NCBI GenBank assembly: GCA_025677825.1
Contig: JAIXMO010000012.1
Location: 62,001-126,000 of the forward strand
Reading direction: 5' to 3'
Origin: Helicostylum pulchrum
Taxonomy: Eukaryota > Mucoromycota > Mucoromycetes > Mucorales > Mucoraceae
DNA length: 64,000 nucleotides
Positions 59,801 to 64,000 of this stretch are shown here, in pieces (within the stretch, counting starts at the first letter, position 1; each line of letters opens with the position of its first letter). The notes under the pieces were generated by a model. That model saw nothing but the letters and a program-made list of their open reading frames with translations, did no database searches and was not told where the DNA came from. The translations under genes and the position numbers were made by a program.

Positions 59801-60135
59801 TACAAGATGAAGACAACGATGAAGATGATGATGAAGAGATGGAGTTCGGAGAAGAAGAAGGCGCTGACTTTGGATCGGAAGGCGAGGAACCTTTGTTTAA
59901 TGAAGAAGAGGAACTTGAATTAATGAACGCTTCTAGTATGGATGAGGAAGAAACAGAACAAAAACCAACAACTAAAAAACGTACTAATAAGGAAACTGAA
60001 GTTGAGGATGAGGATGCTGGTTTAAGTAACCGTCAAAAGAAGAAGCAAAAGAAAGAAAAGGAACGTCTTCCTACATTTGCCACTTATGAAGATTACGCTA
60101 AGCTTATTGAACAAGATGAAGATGATGAAGAGTAA
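56816..60135 (+). CDS. MAK21: Ribosome biogenesis protein Mak21/Noc1 (CBF/Mak21 family)
   Basis: Five exons (56816-57088, about 57155-57420, about 57496-57993, about 58058-58648, about 58720-60135) give about 1,010 residues. The start MAGVDRKSKPRDNKSFDKKS is basic with repeated SFDKKS units. An acidic Glu/Ser stretch, a helical HEAT-like region (SALTLMFRESPLHGIKTLDT; LHLLLWVFEDHLKKTYLEFL) and the CBF/Mak21 core (SLIFTISLVKPTVSDRFYRT; SKQSMYLNLLFKAIRADSD; HPSVAKYTEQLFAG; LMHFLDRFIYRNAKK) follow. The long C-terminal tail is very acidic and ends with KKQKKEKERLPTFATYEDYA. The protein forms the Noc1-Noc2 complex on early pre-60S particles in the nucleolus. Confidence 0.96.
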
Positions 60136-60890
60136 AAAAAAAGGACCCCCCCTTCTCTCTTTTTTTTTTTTTTTGTAAAATATATATAACGAAATAAACA
60201 TTTTTAGAATTTATTAAATAGTATTCAAGATTTATGTCAATATAAATAAATAAAGAAATATGAAAAAAAAGAAAGTGTTATCCAATGGTAATACAAACTG
60301 TATTTTTTTTTTGAAACGGAAGCAACGTTGTACAATCATAAATAAGCTAACCTTTAACAGTAAACTATTTAAAAAACGATTCCGACTTTTTTTTTATACG
60401 ATCGTAGATTTATATACAAGTCTTTTAATAGCCTTTTTTTTTTTAGTTAATGATATACTACTGCTACTTCTTTACCCTTTTTTTTTATAAACGTGTATTT
60501 GTACGTAATTATTTTCTTTTCAGCAGGTTTTTTTTTTTTGGTTGGTTAAACGTAACACGAATTCATTGATATGATTACTCTCTCTCTCTCTTTTACCAAG
60601 TGAAACGTTAAAAAAGAAGGGAACCATTTTATTTCGGAGATGTATAAATTACACTATTAATGCGGCGCCTTAATACCTGTTGTGTATTCCCTTTTTACAT
60701 GTGTAACTATAACTTTGGCTTTGAAATATAAAGAAATCAATCTTTTTTTTTTTTTTTTTTCTTTTTTTTCCTCTTTATACTTTTTTTTTTTTTATTTAAC
60801 TGTATACATATATATAAACCTTTTTTGTATTATACATAGTTTTTTCCTTACATTATACACATACACATACCCACTCAAAATAAGAAAAAG
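60136..60890. other. Intergenic region, strongly pyrimidine-rich
   Basis: 3' flank of MAK21 with AATAAA motifs (60192-60250), then long T-runs (60741-60793) and a CT-repeat near 60580-60591. The T/C-rich leader just before 60891 resembles promoters and 5' UTRs elsewhere in the window. No gene seen. Confidence 0.5.
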
Positions 60891-61919
60891 ATGCCGGTTC
60901 CTATTGAATATAGTTCTATTCGTCGTATGAGTACAATTACTGTACCCAAGCAAGATATTAATTTTGAGTAAGTTTCTTGTTAGCAGAAAAAAAAAAAGAT
61001 ATTAGGGCTAACCTTTTAAAAAATTAGTTCGTATGATTTTCAACTCTGTCAACCTCAAAGCGATATTAAGGGAGCATTTGAGTCACGCGAATTGGAAGCT
61101 ACATTTTGTCGTGATTTTGCTTGTTGTGGTTTAATTCTTGAAGACCTTCATGATTTATTACAACATTATGAAGAATGTCATGTTAGACTTGAAGATGAAG
61201 AAAGTAGTTTTTATGATGATCATGAAGCGAGTTCAAGTAGTAACTGGTCTGTGTCTTCATCCTCATCCTCTTCTTTAGCCAGTGTACCTAATAGTCCTAT
61301 AATGGAACAGGAAGGACAAGATACTATTGTTGCACTTAAAAAGAAGGCTGCTGCCTATCTTTCTGATTTGTACAACTCTACCCCTCTTGTGTCCCCCACA
61401 CCAACAACATATGAAGAACAACAACAAGAGGATAATTTACCAGTAAAGACTGGTAAAAAAAGAAGTACGAGTCCCCTCAGTGCTTTTGATTTATTGACTC
61501 AATCTGCAGCTAAAAAAATTGCGCTTGCTTCCGCTGATTTACCTAATACACCTTTATTATCTGATGAAGAATTTTTAGCTCAAGCAGGCGCTTTATTGGC
61601 TTCTGCTAATTCCAACTCATTTCTCCATGGTGCTGATAAACCTTATAAATGTCCTGTCGGAGGTTGTGACAAAGCTTATAAAAATCCAAACGGGCTCAAG
61701 TATCATAACCAACATGGTCATTGTAACTTGACAACAGATGATAGTGAAAGTATCGCTTCAAAACCTTATCAATGTACTATTGGCGACTGCGGCAAAAGAT
61801 ACAAGAACTTGAATGGCTTAAAATATCATATTGAACATTCTCATATGGCTGCTTTAAATCATACTTTAGCTACCTTTGGTTCTTCTCTTTTTAATGTCAC
61901 TGAAGACATTTCTTTCTAA
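60891..61919 (+). CDS. C2H2 zinc-finger protein, Sfp1-like
   Basis: Two exons (60891-60967 and 61028-61919) give 322 residues. The start MPVPIEYSSIRRMSTITVPK precedes a divergent N-terminal finger-like motif (CGLILEDLHDLLQHYEECH). A Ser-rich acidic middle with KRSTSPLSAFDLLTQSAAKK follows. Two long-spaced C2H2 fingers sit at the C-terminus: YKCPVGGCDKAYKNPNGLKY...H and YQCTIGDCGKRYKNLNGLKY...H, each with the NGLKYH signature of Sfp1-type fingers. Sfp1 in yeast activates ribosomal-protein and ribosome-biogenesis genes under TORC1 control; the same role here is inference. Confidence 0.88.
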
Positions 61920-64000
61920 GCTCAAGAAACCTGTTTATCCCTCTTCCTTCTTCTCTTTCTCTCGCTCTTGTATACAACTCTTCTCTTTCTTTTACCGCTT
62001 ACCAACCAACCCAAAAAAAAAAAGTTACTTTCTCTTTCTTTCTTTCTCTCTTTGTAAATAGTTTCCCCTTTTCCCCCCGGAAAACCAAAAAAAAAGCAAA
62101 AAAAAAAAAAAAAAAAAAAAAAATTCTATATATCTTATTAATTTTCTTAACCAAAAAAAAACACCCTCAAAATTAAAGTTTATCTTATTATTCCCTTTTT
62201 TTTAAAAAGCTGTGTTTCATTTATTAAGGTCCCCTCACTTTTCTGTAACGTGTGGTGTCAGTCTATTTTTAATTAGCGAAAAAAAAAAAGTGTAAACAAA
62301 CAAAAATGCCCACATTTACTATACAGTGCCAAATGACGACTTAGACAGCGGCATTATGGACATTTCTAGCGTCAGTGCTAGTATATATTAAATCAATTTG
62401 CAAAAATAGACCCATTATTTTATCAATCAAGTTAAATCCATGTCGGGTCGTATTCTTTTTTAAAAAAACAAAAAGTGGCTCTTATGCGCGGCGGTTGCTT
62501 TAAGAAGAAACCATGTCCGCTTATACCAGGGAAATAAGAAAAAACGCTGTAGAAAGTAATAGGTCATACTTTCTTTTCTGAGCAGCGGGAGACCATTGAG
62601 AGGGGAGACAAAGAAACTAAAAACCTCATCATGTCATTCCCGATGATGTTTGATTTGATACTGAAAATGAACGGACTACACTTGTAAAGATCATGAATAT
62701 CAAGACTGGGATATATCTTTTTCAAAAAAAAAGTAGCTAGACGAACAAGTCTGAATACCCGGGTTGTTAGTCAAAATGCTTAAATTGGTAGGCTCTAAAA
62801 CAGCCAATTGGGTGTCACCAAAACCACAAGGTTGTTTTCAAAAAGCGCCCCATTTTGGTTACATACTGGATGCAACTGTAATGTGGTGTGAGTACCACGC
62901 GAGTAAGAATAAGTGTAACCCCCTTAAAAAGTAAACAAAGATGACAATACTATGATTGCATACATTGTGTTTTTTTTATACAGAATAAATAAAGAAACAA
63001 ATAAAATATAAATACCGTATGCGGCTCTTATATATATCTAAATTTTTTTAGTGTCCCCCCTATCGGATTATGTTTTCGAACCAGTCAAAAAAGGATATTA
63101 CCCTATAACGCCGGTTATATATTAAAATACTTTTTTAATTAAAGCCTTTTGTATTATCTAATTTTTTTGTATGTGTGTAACTTTATATATATATATAAAT
63201 ACATATAAAAAGCTTATTAGAAATAGTTATGTTGGAGGGGATAACTTTTCACTAACTCAAGCTGGTGTAATTCCGCGTTGCAGGCAACATGGGATTGATA
63301 TTCAAAACAGGAAGATCAAGTAAAAAAGTATTTAGTCAAAAGGTATTTAGTAAAAAGGTAATAGTCTTTCACGTGGTAATGCGAATGGCGCATTGTATCT
63401 GGTGCCTCTGTTGATAGTAATACAGATGTAGGCGAGTTTAATGTATTCAGCCTGGAATCATTATATTATCATTACCGAATAAATAAATACATACAATGGG
63501 AATTCTCTATTTTTTTTTCTTATAGCAAAAAGATTACTTTGCGAAAATCATATTTCGAGTGCATCACATTATTCCTACATAAATTAAAAGCATCTCGCAT
63601 ATAATGCAGTTTACATTCATTCAATAAAAAGAGGAGTGTATACCTTGTTTAGTGTAACAAGAAACTACAATATCGTTTAATGCTCTCATTTATCGAGATA
63701 TCCTGTTTATAGTTGGAGTTATAGTATTAAGTCAATTATGAATGGGTATTATAGAGGATAATGGTGATGAAAATTATAAAAAATCACTTTCTCTTTCATT
63801 TTTCCTTTTTTCTCATGTATACCGCCTAGTAAGTTTTTTTATGTGTGCGTATTTTAAAGGAACTTGGTAAAAGAAAGTTTATATTATTCTTTATGATTAT
63901 ATCCTTTATTAACATTCTGTTTTTTTAAGCGTTTTTTGTTTTCTCTTCTAAGTCCGTACAAAAGGATACGGTCTTTCTAATGTAACCGCAGTGAGCGCTT
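61920..64000. other. Right-end gene-free region
   Basis: No intact gene was recognised. The first 250 bp form a CT-rich 3' UTR with poly-A (62095-62123). Around 63318-63362 the short unit AAAAGGTATTTAGT is imperfectly repeated. Near 63815 a pyrimidine tract, ATGTATACC and GTAAGT resemble the arrangement at 26960. The final bases may belong to a gene extending past the window. Confidence 0.4.

Noticed and set aside
59559..59816. Ser-rich minus-strand open frame
   Set aside because: It mirrors the acidic GAA/GAT tail of MAK21; antisense of Asp/Glu codons reads as Ser and Phe.
60260..60930. Phe/Leu-rich plus-strand frames before the zinc-finger gene
   Set aside because: They derive from poly-T and CT tracts in the promoter and 5' UTR.

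Overview
The window is nuclear DNA of an early-diverging filamentous fungus, most likely Mucorales (Mucoromycota). It is AT-rich and full of A/T homopolymers. Genes are split by many short GT-AG introns, mostly 50-80 nt. The protein set is fungal: Rvs167, Ysh1, Nma111, a Ura2-type CAD protein, Cch1, Mak21 and an Sfp1-like zinc-finger protein. All identifications come from reading translations; no database search was run.

Layout. 0.5-2.1 kb: BAR-SH3 protein (-) with a decayed locus upstream. 3.4-5.6 kb: NAF1 (+) convergent with a small mitochondrial-type protein (-). 6.4-7.9 kb: a Ser-rich protein (+) and PMP3 (-). 8-15.5 kb: gene-poor and decayed, with a broken F-box-like gene, a diverged repeat pair, a frameshifted alpha/beta hydrolase and a transporter remnant. 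15.6-26.6 kb: a BIR protein interrupted by two in-frame TAA codons, a 53-residue spliced membrane protein, an SMP/C2 lipid-transfer-type protein and CPSF-73/Ysh1. 26.6-31 kb: a second decayed tract with pieces of an unrecognised family. 31.0-35.6 kb: tRNA-Arg(CCU), tRNA-Trp(CCA), mitochondrial L27 and NMA111. 36-41.4 kb: an ARM-repeat/SPRY protein and a small membrane protein. 42.7-49.6 kb: URA2. 50.0-61.9 kb: CCH1, MAK21/NOC1 and an Sfp1-like factor, all (+). The last 2 kb holds no recognisable gene.

The genes are mainly unlinked housekeeping functions. A loose theme is ribosome production (NAF1 for H/ACA RNPs, MAK21 for 60S assembly, the Sfp1-like regulator, mitochondrial L27, two tRNAs). 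Two membrane-contact or membrane-shaping proteins (SMP/C2, BAR-SH3) and the calcium channel act at the cell cortex. No operon or defence-type cluster is visible. The most notable features are several otherwise well-preserved genes carrying single lesions, an ARM+SPRY domain combination, a likely GC-AG intron, and two tracts of decayed lineage-specific sequence.
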